64,000 nt of DNA from JBBRBB01 sp038206235 (GCA_038206235.1 JBBRBB010000005.1:103693-167692); one strand, 5' to 3'. Shown: positions 1 to 9,116, numbered from the stretch's first letter. Made by a program: numbers and translations. Notes: generated by a model from the sequence alone, not told the origin.

Positions 1-374
1 ACCTGCGGTGTGGATGCCTCGCCGCCATAAATAATTACAATCTTGTTACCTATTAAACCATCAGAACCAATCTTTGCTTTGGCATCTTTATGTATATGCG
101 ATTGTGCATCTTTCTCTATGCTCATAGTAACCAGCACTTCTGAATTTTTATAAAAACTTATTTTTTTTACTGTACCCACTTTTACTCCTGAAAACCAGAT
201 GTTTCCGCCATCCAATAAGCCACCTACATCATTAAAAACAGCATTTATAGTAAATGCCTTTTTGAACGTCTTTTTTTGAGAGCCCAACGTGAATACAGTA
301 ATTATTAGTATTACTAACCCCAGGAATACGAAAATTCCTACTGCGACCGGGCGATTATTTTTCAATGATTTCAT
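1..374 (-). CDS. mlaD: MlaD/MCE-domain protein (partial, 3' part beyond window edge)
   Basis: The minus-strand frame starts at ATG 374 and runs off the window at base 1, giving the first ~124 residues. It begins MKSLKNNRPVAVGIFVFLG, one N-terminal membrane anchor, followed by an MCE core (phrases FNDVGGLLDGGNIWFSGVKVG and IGSDGLIGNKIV). In the Mla family this protein is the periplasmic lipid-binding subunit that hexamerises on the MlaE/MlaF inner-membrane transporter and helps keep outer-membrane lipid asymmetry. The start overlaps the stop of the ATPase gene by four bases (ATGA), which indicates translational coupling. The gene order permease-ATPase-MCE fits the family. The C-terminus is not visible, so length cannot be judged. 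Confidence 0.9.
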   Translation of the reverse strand, partial: MKSLKNNRPVAVGIFVFLGLVILIITVFTLGSQKKTFKKAFTINAVFNDVGGLLDGGNIWFSGVKVGTVKKISFYKNSEVLVTMSIEKDAQSHIHKDAKAKIGSDGLIGNKIVIIYGGEASTPQ

Positions 375-1150
375 GTGTTATTAATAAAATTGTAATCATA
401 AAAACTTCTTACACTTGCATCCTGCGTATTAAAAACCTCTTCAAAGCTCCCCTTTGTTAAAAACTTACCATTCAGTATTATAGCCACGTTGTCGGCAGTA
501 GTTTTTGCACAGGTTAGGTCATGAGTGATTATTATAGAACTTGTATTGTATTGCTGCTGCACTTCAATAATCAGGTTATTTATTTCAATGCTTGTCATAG
601 GGTCCAGGCCGGCTGTGGGTTCATCATAAAGCATAATTTCGGGTTTCAGAATTAAGGTACGCGCAATGCCAATACGTTTTTTTTGCCCTCCCGAAAGTTC
701 AGATGGCATTTGGTTGATGGTTTGAGATAATCCAACATCATTCAGCACTTCTTCAATGGCATCATTCACCTCTTTATCGCTTAAATTACGCTTGTTTCTC
801 ACCAAGGGAAATTTAAGATTTTCCTTTACGCTCATACTATCATACAAAGCGCTGCTCTGGAAAGAAAATCCTATTTTCAACCTCAATTGCTGCAGCTCTG
901 CTTCACTTAGTTTATCCACTTCCTGTCCAAGCACTTTTACCATGCCGCTGTCTGGTTTCAGTAAACCTGAAATAATTTTAATTAAAACAGATTTCCCACT
1001 TCCCGAACGCCCAAGCACGGCAATATTTTCACCTTTGCACATGTCAATATCAATTCCATTCAGTACAGTACGATTTCCAAAAGATTTTTTTAAATCTCTT
1101 ATTGAAATCACTACTTCTTTATTATTGCTATTTGTCTTTTTTCTATCCAT
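371..1150 (-). CDS. mlaF: MlaF-type ABC transporter ATPase
   Basis: 259 aa, the usual length of an MlaF/Ttg2A ATPase. Walker A GRSGSGKS lies at residues 47-54, the Q-loop glutamine near 98, the signature LSGGQ at 152-156, Walker B IMLYDEP at 172-178 and the switch histidine near 210. It powers phospholipid transport through the MlaE permease encoded just upstream (48-bp gap); the downstream mlaD overlaps its stop by four bases. The first ~12 residues are polar and poorly conserved, so the start could be slightly later, but ATG 1150 is well placed. Function assignment rests on the motifs plus the MlaE and MCE neighbours, which make a generic ABC importer unlikely. Confidence 0.93.
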   Translation of the reverse strand: MDRKKTNSNNKEVVISIRDLKKSFGNRTVLNGIDIDMCKGENIAVLGRSGSGKSVLIKIISGLLKPDSGMVKVLGQEVDKLSEAELQQLRLKIGFSFQSSALYDSMSVKENLKFPLVRNKRNLSDKEVNDAIEEVLNDVGLSQTINQMPSELSGGQKKRIGIARTLILKPEIMLYDEPTAGLDPMTSIEINNLIIEVQQQYNTSSIIITHDLTCAKTTADNVAIILNGKFLTKGSFEEVFNTQDASVRSFYDYNFINNT

Positions 1151-1198
1151 TAATATTTATACCATTCAAGCAAATACCCAAATTATAATTCTAACTTT

Positions 1199-2008
1199 TT
1201 ATCTTATTGCATTCACAAATTGTACAATCACCATTTCTTCCACAAAAATCATAAACATAGAAAGCACTACTGCTGAGTTTGCTGCCCTGCCAACTCCCTG
1301 CGTGCCATTCTGTGCATAATAACCCTGGTAACATCCCGCTACGCCAATGGTAAAGCCATAAACCATAGCCTTAATAACAGAAGAAAATATATCAAGGAAG
1401 GATATAGTGTTAAAAGCGCTTTTGAAGAAACCTGTAAAGCTTGTAAGCTCATTATGGTGCACATTAAGGAATGAGCCCATCATTCCAATAAAACCGGTGT
1501 ATAACACCAACACTGGCAGCATGCAAGTGATGGCAATAATACGCGTTACTACAAGAAACTTAAATGGGTTTGTTGCTGATACTTCCATAGCATCGATCTG
1601 TTCAGTTACTTTCATTGAACCTAACTCTGCGCCCATATTAGAACCTACTTTACCGGCCGCTATCAAAGCAGTAACTAATGGGGCTAATGCCCGTATAATA
1701 GCTATGGATATAAGTGAAGGTAACCATGAACTGGCTCCGAATGTTGATAAGGAGGGGCGCGACTGCTTTGTAAAAACAATTCCTGTAATAAAGCCTGTTA
1801 GGGAAACCAGCGGCAATGATTTGTATCCTACCTGGTAGCATTGATTTATGATTTCCTTAAACTCATACGGTGGCGAAAACGCCTCCTTAAAAAACCGGAT
1901 AACAAACTGGTAAACATTATACATATCCACGAAAAACTCATCTGCTTTTCTGGAAATAAAAAATTTTTTTTCGGGTAAAACTTCTGCTTTTTCTAAATCG
2001 GACTTCAT
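1199..2008 (-). CDS. mlaE: MlaE-type ABC transporter permease
   Basis: 269 aa integral membrane protein of the MlaE (DUF140) family. After a polar N-terminus of about 50 residues come five to six hydrophobic segments. Family landmarks are seen in RALAPLVTALIAAGKVGSNMGAELGSM and in EQIDAMEVSATNPFKFLVVTR, the conserved EQIDA cytoplasmic helix that contacts the ATPase. It forms the dimeric membrane core of the Mla phospholipid transport system with mlaF and mlaD downstream. It is the first gene of this operon; no other gene lies within 326 bp upstream on the same strand, so the promoter should be between 2009 and about 2180. Confidence 0.92.
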   Translation of the reverse strand: MKSDLEKAEVLPEKKFFISRKADEFFVDMYNVYQFVIRFFKEAFSPPYEFKEIINQCYQVGYKSLPLVSLTGFITGIVFTKQSRPSLSTFGASSWLPSLISIAIIRALAPLVTALIAAGKVGSNMGAELGSMKVTEQIDAMEVSATNPFKFLVVTRIIAITCMLPVLVLYTGFIGMMGSFLNVHHNELTSFTGFFKSAFNTISFLDIFSSVIKAMVYGFTIGVAGCYQGYYAQNGTQGVGRAANSAVVLSMFMIFVEEMVIVQFVNAIR

Positions 2009-2271
2009 TTATTACCAGTTACTTTTTTAAAAAAATCCTTCATGTTAATAATACTGAATTATACATCTGCCGTGTAAACTTAGTTTTTTTTTTGCAGTTT
2101 AATTAAATTCTGCTAAATCACAATAAGAATTGAAACGAGTTGCAGGGACAAGTGGAAATTATTACGGGATTCTTAAGTGAGCACCCTATAGATAATTATT
2201 CACGGTGATCTATGGGTATAGGTTTCAATTTATAAATTCCAATTTCATGCTACCTATTTTTCAAAGCCACC
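2009..2271. other. Intergenic region upstream of mlaE
   Basis: AT-rich leader of the mla operon. I see no ORF. An imperfect inverted repeat ACCCTATAGAT / ATCTATGGGT (2183-2193 and 2208-2217) could be a terminator for the minus-strand genes ending at 2335 or a protein-binding site; nothing in the sequence decides between them. Confidence 0.35.
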
Positions 2272-2322
2272 ACTGGCGCAAGTTTAGTAGAAAAGCTTTT
2301 GTGAGCTAGCCATACTTGTGCC
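2272..2322. repeat. Dispersed ~50-bp element, copy A
   Basis: Starts ACTGGCGCAAG and ends CTTGTGCC, so the ends form an imperfect inverted repeat. The same ends and internal TGTG-GCT-GCAT block occur at 19019-19065 and 19440-19505. Here it lies 13 bp beyond the stop codon of the small minus-strand gene 2335-2493, the same position copy B holds relative to its neighbour gene. Confidence 0.6.
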
Positions 2323-2334
2323 TTTGTTCAAAAA

Positions 2335-2493
2335 CTAAGAATTGAGCAATGTAGCTTTAGAAAGAAGGGCATTAACCTTCTGCAACTTTTTCGGGAAAGC
2401 AGTTTTGGAAGCGGCTTCTTTTGTTTTGGTAACAACAACTGTATTCGTGGCTTTTACTTTTTTTGAAGCTGTATGTTTTTTTACCAGAGGCAT
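2335..2493 (-). CDS. Small Lys/Thr/Ala-rich hypothetical protein
   Basis: A 52-residue frame on the minus strand that starts MPLVKKHTASKKVKATNT and ends at TAG 2335. It is strongly basic, with no membrane segment and no recognised domain. It begins 13 bp after the stop of the DUF6934-like gene, on the same strand, so the two were probably transcribed together. The composition resembles small histone-H1-like or RNA-binding tails, but that is only composition. Coding status is uncertain because it is short and the upstream partner is frameshifted. Confidence 0.4.
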   Translation of the reverse strand: MPLVKKHTASKKVKATNTVVVTKTKEAASKTAFPKKLQKVNALLSKATLLNS

Positions 2494-2505
2494 AAATCAA
2501 AATTA

Positions 2506-2978
2506 TCATTTTCTTTTCACAAAAAACGCAACATATTTATCATTACTATTTGGCTCAAAAGGAACTTCACTATAATGTTTGTTTCCATCATTCTTCAAAG
2601 CTGTTATAATAAAGTTCTTTTTAAAGCCGGAATAATACATTCTCAAAATCCTGTGATATAATTCTGTTCGGCGTGTTGCACTACCTGAAAAGACAATTTT
2701 CATATCAGGGTATTCATTGGTAAAATCTTCAATTATCGAAATGATTGTAGCAAGCACTTTACAATATCTCCATTATTTGTATTAGCTGTATCATCAAGGG
2801 TTCCATCAGAAAGTAAATCTCCGAAGCCAAGATTAAGAATATTTTTCTCAGAAGTAGGACTAAACTCAACAACCTTTTCAATTGCACCTTTTCTTCCTTT
2901 GCTTACAAATGAGTAACGGGTTAAATATTTTCTATCATATAAATAAGGTTGAGTGTGCATAGCTCTTAAGTTTCTCAA
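2506..2978 (-). pseudogene. DUF6934-like protein, broken by a -1 frameshift
   Basis: Two overlapping frames make one protein. The N-terminal part (from ATG 2978; phrases LTRYSFVSKGRKGAIEKVVEF and ILNLGFGDL) goes out of frame after GDIVK near base 2756. The C-terminal part resumes as VLATIISIIEDFTNEYPDMK and ends FFVKRK at 2506. Restoring one base at about 2755 joins them into ~157 aa. The layout (FxSxGxKGxIxKVVxF, xNLGFGD, SGSATRRTELYHRI, AFFVKRK) matches the Bacteroidota family of unknown function I know as DUF6934. No function is established for that family. The event may be decay or a sequencing error; it does not look like programmed frameshifting because no slippery heptamer is present. 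Confidence 0.7.
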
Positions 2979-3103
2979 CTATATAGCTAAAACCTGAAAA
3001 CAAGTTTGAGTGCGCACCTTGCCGCATAATGAACCGACAGTACACGTGTGCGACGCAACCGCAGCTTAATAGTAGCAAACAGCTTAGTACATAAAAAGAA
3101 AAA

Positions 3104-3138
3104 GCTATTAGCTATCAGCCATTGGCTATTGGCTCTCA
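3104..3138. repeat. Heptamer tandem repeat (GCTATTA-like, 5 units)
   Basis: Five consecutive 7-bp units (GCTATTA, GCTATCA, GCCATTG, GCTATTG, GCTCTCA). The last unit contains the stop codon of the alpha-2-macroglobulin gene. It shares its 7-bp period, but not its sequence, with arrays at 11506 and 38411. Confidence 0.6.
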
Positions 3139-6100
3139 CTTCACCACCACCCACTTGCCGCTTACACCGCCGCTGATTTCGTGCTGGTACATGGCTTCGC
3201 AATAAACACCCGCCCAAATGTATTTGCCGGGATATGCCGCATTTAACTGCACATAATAGGTGAGCGTTTCGCCGGGGAGAATATCAAAATAATAATACAC
3301 ACGGTCGTCGCGAATGTCCATGTACTCTGCGGGTGAAGATTGAAAAGCGCCTTCACTGTTGTACAATCTTGTGTTGAGAATTTCCCAGCCGCCGGGGAAA
3401 AGCTCACTCAGCGCCATCTGCTCGTACACGCCGCGCATGCCGGGATTCTTCACCGTAACCTTTGCAACAAAATCGGTTCCCTGCTTTATGCTATCGGGCA
3501 TAATGGTTTTGCCCGCCGAAGTTGTGAACACTACATTCACCTGCAGCACGTCAGGATAATTTACCGCGGGCATCGGCTGAAAACTCACAGGCTGCCCGCT
3601 GTTGAGCACACGCACATACAACACATTGCCGCCCTTATTGGCAAGCTGTATGCTGCCCTTGCCGCTTTGCCACTTCACATTTTGCTGTGCTACCGTGCTT
3701 GCAGAATTGATGGTGAGGTTGTCGCCGCTGATTTTTCCGTTCACAACTATCTTGTTGTTGTCTTTATTGCTGCCGCTGAATTTTGCAATGGCGATAAGAC
3801 AGTATGCAGTTGTTTGCGTGCTGTACCATTGGTCTTGTGAAAGCCTTGCAGCAATGGTGCGCACTAATTGTGCAGCCTGTGCTTTGCGGTTCATGATGGT
3901 GAGTGTTTCAAGCACCATTGCCTGGTCTCTTAAGTCGCTGCCATAAGTGAAGCCGGGGTCAGGTCGCTGCGGAAAGCTTGTTGGCAAATTGCTGATGAGT
4001 TGTAATGCAACCTGTGATTGTCCTGTTAGTTGATATGCTGCTGCAAGCCGCCACTTTGCTTCGGGTGTCAGGAACTTCCATTCTTTGAGGCGGTTCATTG
4101 CGCCCTGCTCGGGTGACTTTGCAAGCGCCAATAAGTAAAGACGGTATGCCTGTTCCAAATCTGTTCCATACCATCCCGCATAATGCGGGACTGAAGTTAC
4201 GTTCCAGGCACGGGCTTTGCTGCGCTCAAATTGTTTCCACTGCTGCAGCATGGATGATGGCACGTTGTATCCATAGTTGCTTGCTTCGAGCAAAAAATTT
4301 CCTGCATAGCTGCTGCCCCATTCATCGCTTTCACTGCCGCCGGGCCAATAACTGAAGCCACCATCGCTCTGCTGAAAGTTTTGCAATTTCTGAATGCCTG
4401 CGCGAATGTTATGGTCAATATCTTTTTTTTGCTGTTCACTTAATTCTAATAATTGATTTAATACCAACTGCGAAAATACGGCAGACGTTGTTTGCTCAAT
4501 GCAGCCATGCGGATAGGTGATGAGATAGTTCAATCTTTTTTCTAAATTGATAGCAGGGATGCTTGATATTTCAAGCACAGCTTTGCTGGTGGCTGCATCA
4601 CCAATCATTGCCACAGTGCTGCTCCATGATGGATTGGGTTGAAGCGTTGCTTCTGTGATTTGGGTTACAGGCTGATTGGGATTGCGAATGTCAATCTCTG
4701 TTTCACTCACAGATTTTTCTCCACCACTTGATGCAGTGATTTTTATGTTGCCGATGCCTGTGTTTGCTTTTACTCTTGCAGTGAAATAAACAAGCTGCTC
4801 GCCGGGCTTGGTGAAAGTTACATTTTGTGAACCTGTTGCTTCGATGTAAGGATTGCTTTGCAGAGTAAGCGAAACATTATGAATATTATTTTCTGTTGCA
4901 AAAACAGTAACGGGAATTTTTATTTCTTCTGTTGGTGCCAGCACACGTGGTAAGGTTGTGAGAAGCATCAAAGGTTTTTTTACTGTGATACTTTTTTCTG
5001 CCATCCCGTAAGCGTTACCACTTGCAGCAATCAACATGGCTTTCACGCTTCCCATGTATGCAGGCAGTGTGAAGTTGTATGTTTTGCTTCCGCCGGTTGA
5101 AGTGAATGGTCCCATAAATTGCACGACAGGTTTGAAGCGATTGGCTCTTCTTGTTTTAGATGCAAGCTCGCCTTCAGCATCACCGCCGATAGTGAGAATT
5201 CTTTCTATCTGTGCAGCCCACGCACCGATTACATCATCATACAAATCCCAGCTCTTAACGCCAAGCGCTTCACGTGCATAGAATGCATCATGCGGGTTGG
5301 GAGTTTTGAATCTTGTTAAATCAAGCAAGCCTTCATCAACAATTGCGATAACATAGCTCATGTTTTTGCCATTTGCTTCTGACACGGTGATGGAAGTATT
5401 TGTTTCAGGACGAATAACATCAGCCACTTTAATGACCGGTTTCAGCAGCGTGGTTTTGTCATCAATCATGATGGGAATTACACCATACATTCTGATGGGC
5501 AAATCGTTGATGGTTTGTGCATGAGGCTGTATGAGGCTTACATTCACATACACATTCGGCGACATTTCTTTTTCTGCTTTGAAAGAAAATTTTGTTTGAG
5601 ACTGTTCGGTGTTCACCCAATATGTTTTAATCACTTTACTTCCGCTTTCAATGCTAATGAGAGCACGTCCGCCTTTGCTGCTGGGTATTGTGAGATTCAC
5701 ATCATCACCTACATTATATTTTTCTTTGTCTGATGTAAAGGATAACATCGCTGCTGCGGAAACATCATTGTCCATTCCACCGCGGCTTTGCCAGCTATAA
5801 TCATCCACATAAAAAGTTGCGCCGGTTGTATGACCACTGCGTTTGTCTTTTATTAAAATCAAATATCTTCCCCAATTGTCTTCATTCATTTTTATGTTGT
5901 AATAACCTTTGCCATTAGTTATTGAGACAGTATCTTTTTTTATCAGCTTGTTATATTCATCCTGCGTAAAGTTGGAGAGTGCATCATCGTAACCATTATC
6001 CCACCACCAGCGCCACTGAATTTTGTACAATTCAATTTGTGCAGTTGTTGCGCCATTTACAGGAATTCCTTTTGTGTCAACTTCAGCAATGTCGAAGCGA

Positions 6101-6864
6101 TGTGTTTTGCCAGATTGCAGAAAGCCCCAGGTTTTATCACCCTCAGGAACTTTTACACCGATATAAGAAGAATAAGGATTGAAAGGCATGGAGATATTAT
6201 CAATGCTGAAATTGCCGCCAGGCTCAAACACTTTCACCACAAGGTTTGCAAGCAACTGACCGGGAGCTTCTGCATCAGCTAGTGTGAATGATGGATTGAT
6301 GGGTGCAGTGCCTTCTGCACTCAATGTTCCGTCGAAAATTGTTTTTGATTGTGTGTTGAAAGATGCAGTGGGATTATCGAAAACATAATCTTCAAATTTT
6401 GGAAAAGTTGTTTTCCTTTTATACAACTGCGCATCCACTCTTGCTTTTAAATTTTGCGCAGTTGCACCGAAGAGCCATTTTGCAGAGAGTGTTCCGTTGA
6501 TGTTGGCGTCTTTGCCGAGTGCAGTTAAGTTGCCAAAGTTCAAATCAATTTTTAAGCGGTTAGGAATTACGGTTTCAATCTTCAAATTCTTTTCAAATAC
6601 AGCGCCGCCGGCTTTTACACGGCAGAGCCAGTTGCCTGTTGGTGCATCCGCATCGGTTACTGTGCGAAAAACGTTGAAGCCATTTTCACCGTTTGTTTGC
6701 ACCATGCGTTTGTATAATTGTCCGCGTGGAGAAACTAATTCCATTTCTATTGGATGGTCTGCAGGAAGCTTGTTGTCTTTATCATCAATGATGCAACTCA
6801 GGAACAAACTATCACCGGGGCGCCATACGCCGCGTTCGCCAAAGATGAAACCTTTGATGCCGTG
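3136..6864 (-). CDS. Alpha-2-macroglobulin family protein, C-terminal part (downstream of in-frame stop)
   Basis: This is the 3' two thirds of one gene whose 5' part is 6865-8802 in the same frame. Reading on after the TAG at 6865-6867 gives HGIKGFIFGERGVWRPGDS, the conserved macroglobulin-like domain entry, then about 1,240 residues. The first usable internal start is TTG 6807. It contains bait/MG domains, the thioester motif GCIEQ (Cys codon at 4501-4503) and the following alpha-helical thioester domain with phrases YPHGCIEQTTSAVFSQLVLNQL split over residues 766-787, then a receptor-binding-like end (WEILNTRLYN, YYFDILPGETLTYYVQLNA). Bacterial homologues are periplasmic lipoproteins that trap proteases. 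All key motifs are intact, so loss of function, if real, is recent. Confidence 0.85.
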   Translation of the reverse strand, partial: HGIKGFIFGERGVWRPGDSLFLSCIIDDKDNKLPADHPIEMELVSPRGQLYKRMVQTNGENGFNVFRTVTDADAPTGNWLCRVKAGGAVFEKNLKIETVIPNRLKIDLNFGNLTALGKDANINGTLSAKWLFGATAQNLKARVDAQLYKRKTTFPKFEDYVFDNPTASFNTQSKTIFDGTLSAEGTAPINPSFTLADAEAPGQLLANLVVKVFEPGGNFSIDNISMPFNPYSSYIGVKVPEGDKTWGFLQSGKTHRFDIAEVDTKGIPVNGATTAQIELYKIQWRWWWDNGYDDALSNFTQDEYNKLIKKDTVSITNGKGYYNIKMNEDNWGRYLILIKDKRSGHTTGATFYVDDYSWQSRGGMDNDVSAAAMLSFTSDKEKYNVGDDVNLTIPSSKGGRALISIESGSKVIKTYWVNTEQSQTKFSFKAEKEMSPNVYVNVSLIQPHAQTINDLPIRMYGVIPIMIDDKTTLLKPVIKVADVIRPETNTSITVSEANGKNMSYVIAIVDEGLLDLTRFKTPNPHDAFYAREALGVKSWDLYDDVIGAWAAQIERILTIGGDAEGELASKTRRANRFKPVVQFMGPFTSTGGSKTYNFTLPAYMGSVKAMLIAASGNAYGMAEKSITVKKPLMLLTTLPRVLAPTEEIKIPVTVFATENNIHNVSLTLQSNPYIEATGSQNVTFTKPGEQLVYFTARVKANTGIGNIKITASSGGEKSVSETEIDIRNPNQPVTQITEATLQPNPSWSSTVAMIGDAATSKAVLEISSIPAINLEKRLNYLITYPHGCIEQTTSAVFSQLVLNQLLELSEQQKKDIDHNIRAGIQKLQNFQQSDGGFSYWPGGSESDEWGSSYAGNFLLEASNYGYNVPSSMLQQWKQFERSKARAWNVTSVPHYAGWYGTDLEQAYRLYLLALAKSPEQGAMNRLKEWKFLTPEAKWRLAAAYQLTGQSQVALQLISNLPTSFPQRPDPGFTYGSDLRDQAMVLETLTIMNRKAQAAQLVRTIAARLSQDQWYSTQTTAYCLIAIAKFSGSNKDNNKIVVNGKISGDNLTINSASTVAQQNVKWQSGKGSIQLANKGGNVLYVRVLNSGQPVSFQPMPAVNYPDVLQVNVVFTTSAGKTIMPDSIKQGTDFVAKVTVKNPGMRGVYEQMALSELFPGGWEILNTRLYNSEGAFQSSPAEYMDIRDDRVYYYFDILPGETLTYYVQLNAAYPGKYIWAGVYCEAMYQHEISGGVSGKWVVVK

Positions 6865-8802
6865 CTACACTTCTTCGCCGCTAACATCGAAGCGACTTAA
6901 CGGAAGACTGCTGCCATCATCTAATTTTAAATAACCGCGTTCGTTTTGTTGTTTGGCAATTAATAAATATGGTTTTTTGTTGGGACTGGTGGGACTTGGG
7001 GGACTCGTGGAAGGTGATGATTTGAAGCTCCCTCCGGCTCCCCGTGTGGGAGAGAGAAGGGCAATACCGTCTGCGTCGGTGGTTGCTTTTGAAATGATTT
7101 GTAATTGATAATTGAGTACTTCCAACTCAACATTTTTCATTGGCTCTGTTGTGATGATGTTATTCGCTGCGACAAATAAATTTCCGTTGGAAGAACGCTT
7201 TGCGGTTAAACCAATATTACTTGCCAAAATATTTCTGCTTGCAAATTTTTCTTTGCTGTAGTAAGAACTGAAGCATGGATTCTCTCTTTGTTGCCAATTG
7301 TATCCGTATGGATAGTAACTGTCGTAACGATTCCAAAAGTTTTGGTCATCATCAACTTCATTATTGTTATCGTTGTCGTAATCATAATAATCCTCTTCGT
7401 TTTCTTTAGTAATGCTGTCGCAGGTATAGAGAGAATAATCAGGCCTGAAGCCAATAGTAACGCGGTAAATAGCGCCGGGTTCTGTTTTGATAAATTTATC
7501 GAGGTCAAGTGAGAAGCGTGTTTTCTTGTGAAGGTTGATGGTTTTGTCATTGTCTAAACGAACAGTGGCTTCTGCAATCGGTTTACCTACACGGCGAAGA
7601 TTTTCTTCACCATTTAAATTATTTGTTTGAAGAAATTGGGCAATGTTGTTTTCATAAATTTTGATGATGGAGACATCAACGGCTTTTAAATTCGTTGCAT
7701 CAAAAGGTAATATGAGTTTGCCGCTGCTGTTGGGAAGAATATTTCCACGCCCCTGAATTTTTACTGAGGGAAAACTTGTTTCAAAATAAACATTTGATGT
7801 AAATGATTTGTTGAGCTGGGTGTTCCATTGGTTTTCGATTCCTTCATGCACATTGACCGTATAATTGCCATCAAGATTTTCGGTTGTATAAACTTTTACT
7901 TCGCTGTTGTTGATTGTGTAGCTAACATTTGTTTCTTCATCTGTGGTGGTAGAAACGCCTTCAATCGTAATTAACCCATCAAGCATTTGACCCACAGCAA
8001 TCGGCTCGCTGAATTGAACGAGTGCATATTGTTGTTCCCCCTGCATTGCTCTTGTGTTCATCACTTTAAAATCACCAATGGCAGGAACAGGAATTTCTTT
8101 TTCTCCTTTTGTATCAGCATTCAATGCATCACCATTCCATTGCAGCGATAATTTTTCTTCTTTGTTGCTTCGCTGAATATTATTAATAGTGAATTGATGT
8201 GTTTTATCTGCTTCATTGTGTTGCCAGTGTATTTTTAAATCTGAATTATTGAGTTTTGCTGATAAAAGTTTTTCAACATTCTTAGAATCTTCCACATCTG
8301 CGGTTCGTAATTCACCACTAAGATTCATTGTTTGTTTGTTGTTGGTTGTTAAGCCAAATTCCTCCACTTCAAAAGAGGGTTTTAGAACCTGTATGTTGAA
8401 ACCAAAATCTTTGAATTGCTTTGGAACATCAAGCACTTTATCCAAATTAAAATGTACTTCATACAGCTTGTCGGGCTTTAAATCATTGTCTGGCTTGAAT
8501 TCTATGGTTCTTGCATCAACCCAATAAGCTTTGCCATTAACCGAAGGTTTGAAATCAAAATATTTCTCTTTGAGTGTTTCATTTAATGTGTGCGTAGTAT
8601 TTGCATCTTCTGCAAGCTGAATGCGGATGGTATTCTTTTTTGAAACAACGCCTGATGTGTAAGCTTCGATGTATTTGCTAAAAGCGGGGTCAACAGAGAG
8701 AAGCTTTTCTTTTTTGTTGCAGGAGAAGAAAATCGTTACAATACAAAGAAGGGCAAGACGGCGCAGAGTTGCCGTTGGATGATAATGAGGTTGCATAAGC
8801 AC
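6865..8802 (-). CDS. Alpha-2-macroglobulin family lipoprotein, N-terminal part (ends at premature TAG)
   Basis: 645 aa from ATG 8802 (a second ATG two codons later is equally possible). The N-terminus is a lipoprotein signal: basic HPTATLRR, hydrophobic LALLCIVTIF, then FSC with Cys 28 as the lipidation site. Bacterial Ig/MG domains follow. The frame stops at TAG 6865-6867 within the phrase SRFDVSGEEV, while the same frame continues without any shift into the thioester half, so a single C-to-T change (CAG to TAG) explains the break. Full read-through would be 1,888 codons, the usual size for Bacteroidota homologues. A proline/serine-rich segment (residues near 580-610) is encoded by repeat-like DNA at 6979-7062 and is likely an insertion. 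Confidence 0.85.
   Translation of the reverse strand: MLMQPHYHPTATLRRLALLCIVTIFFSCNKKEKLLSVDPAFSKYIEAYTSGVVSKKNTIRIQLAEDANTTHTLNETLKEKYFDFKPSVNGKAYWVDARTIEFKPDNDLKPDKLYEVHFNLDKVLDVPKQFKDFGFNIQVLKPSFEVEEFGLTTNNKQTMNLSGELRTADVEDSKNVEKLLSAKLNNSDLKIHWQHNEADKTHQFTINNIQRSNKEEKLSLQWNGDALNADTKGEKEIPVPAIGDFKVMNTRAMQGEQQYALVQFSEPIAVGQMLDGLITIEGVSTTTDEETNVSYTINNSEVKVYTTENLDGNYTVNVHEGIENQWNTQLNKSFTSNVYFETSFPSVKIQGRGNILPNSSGKLILPFDATNLKAVDVSIIKIYENNIAQFLQTNNLNGEENLRRVGKPIAEATVRLDNDKTINLHKKTRFSLDLDKFIKTEPGAIYRVTIGFRPDYSLYTCDSITKENEEDYYDYDNDNNNEVDDDQNFWNRYDSYYPYGYNWQQRENPCFSSYYSKEKFASRNILASNIGLTAKRSSNGNLFVAANNIITTEPMKNVELEVLNYQLQIISKATTDADGIALLSPTRGAGGSFKSSPSTSPPSPTSPNKKPYLLIAKQQNERGYLKLDDGSSLPLSRFDVSGEEV
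6979..7062. repeat. In-frame repeat insertion inside the alpha-2-macroglobulin gene
   Basis: Three 9-bp units (GTTGGGACT, GGTGGGACT, TGGGGGACT at 6979-7005) are followed by GC-rich CTCCCTCCGGCTCCCCGTG (7029-7047) and GTGGGAGAGAGAAGGG. On the coding strand it yields a low-complexity SPTRGAGG / SPSTSPPSPTSP segment between otherwise ordinary domain sequence. It looks like a dispersed intergenic repeat that landed in frame. Confidence 0.55.
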
Positions 8803-8971
8803 ATGGAATGTTTGTGTAAAAAAATGGTGAGCGGAAATTAGAGAATATGTTTGAATGCGAAAAATAATTTGACCTCAGCCCTTTATTCGCATTCACGAAT
8901 TATTTTTTAAAGTGCCCAGGAATGCTTCGCATTTCCATGAGAAAACACCCTGCTCATGTGTAGTGAAATAG

Positions 8972-9055
8972 TGCCCGGAACTGGATTCGAACCAGCACAT
9001 TCTTGCGAACGCTGCGACCTGAACACAGTGCGTCTACCAATTTCGCCATCCGGGC
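8972..9055 (-). tRNA. tRNA-Leu (anticodon CAG)
   Basis: 84-bp class II tRNA. On the minus strand the acceptor stem GCCCGGA pairs with TCCGGGC, followed by discriminator A. The D arm contains AAATTGGTAGACGC, the anticodon stem-loop is CTGTG TTCAGGT CGCAG with CAG at the anticodon, a long variable arm follows, and the T arm is GCTGG TTCGAAT CCAGT. CCA is not encoded. The sequence is identical to the plus-strand copy at 26959-27042. Confidence 0.96.
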
Positions 9056-9065
9056 CGGTTAATTA

Positions 9066-9097
9066 GCTAATTTGCTGATGTGCTAATTTGCTAATTG
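9066..9097. repeat. Octamer tandem repeat (GCTAATTT-like, 4 units)
   Basis: Four 8-bp units, GCTAATTT, GCTGATGT, GCTAATTT, GCTAATTG, directly upstream of the tRNA-Leu gene and downstream of the acyltransferase stop. Confidence 0.5.
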
Positions 9098-9116
9098 AAG
9101 AGCTGCAAATATATAA

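Noticed and set aside
2183..2217. Firm terminator call for the imperfect hairpin upstream of mlaE
   Set aside because: Stem is imperfect with no T-run; reported only as part of the intergenic entry.
2342..2661. Plus-strand frames with hydrophobic runs
   Set aside because: They are shadows of the lysine-rich small gene and the DUF6934-like gene on the minus strand.
3340..6934. Several plus-strand frames opposite the alpha-2-macroglobulin gene
   Set aside because: All lie antisense to conserved domains and have no recognisable features of their own.
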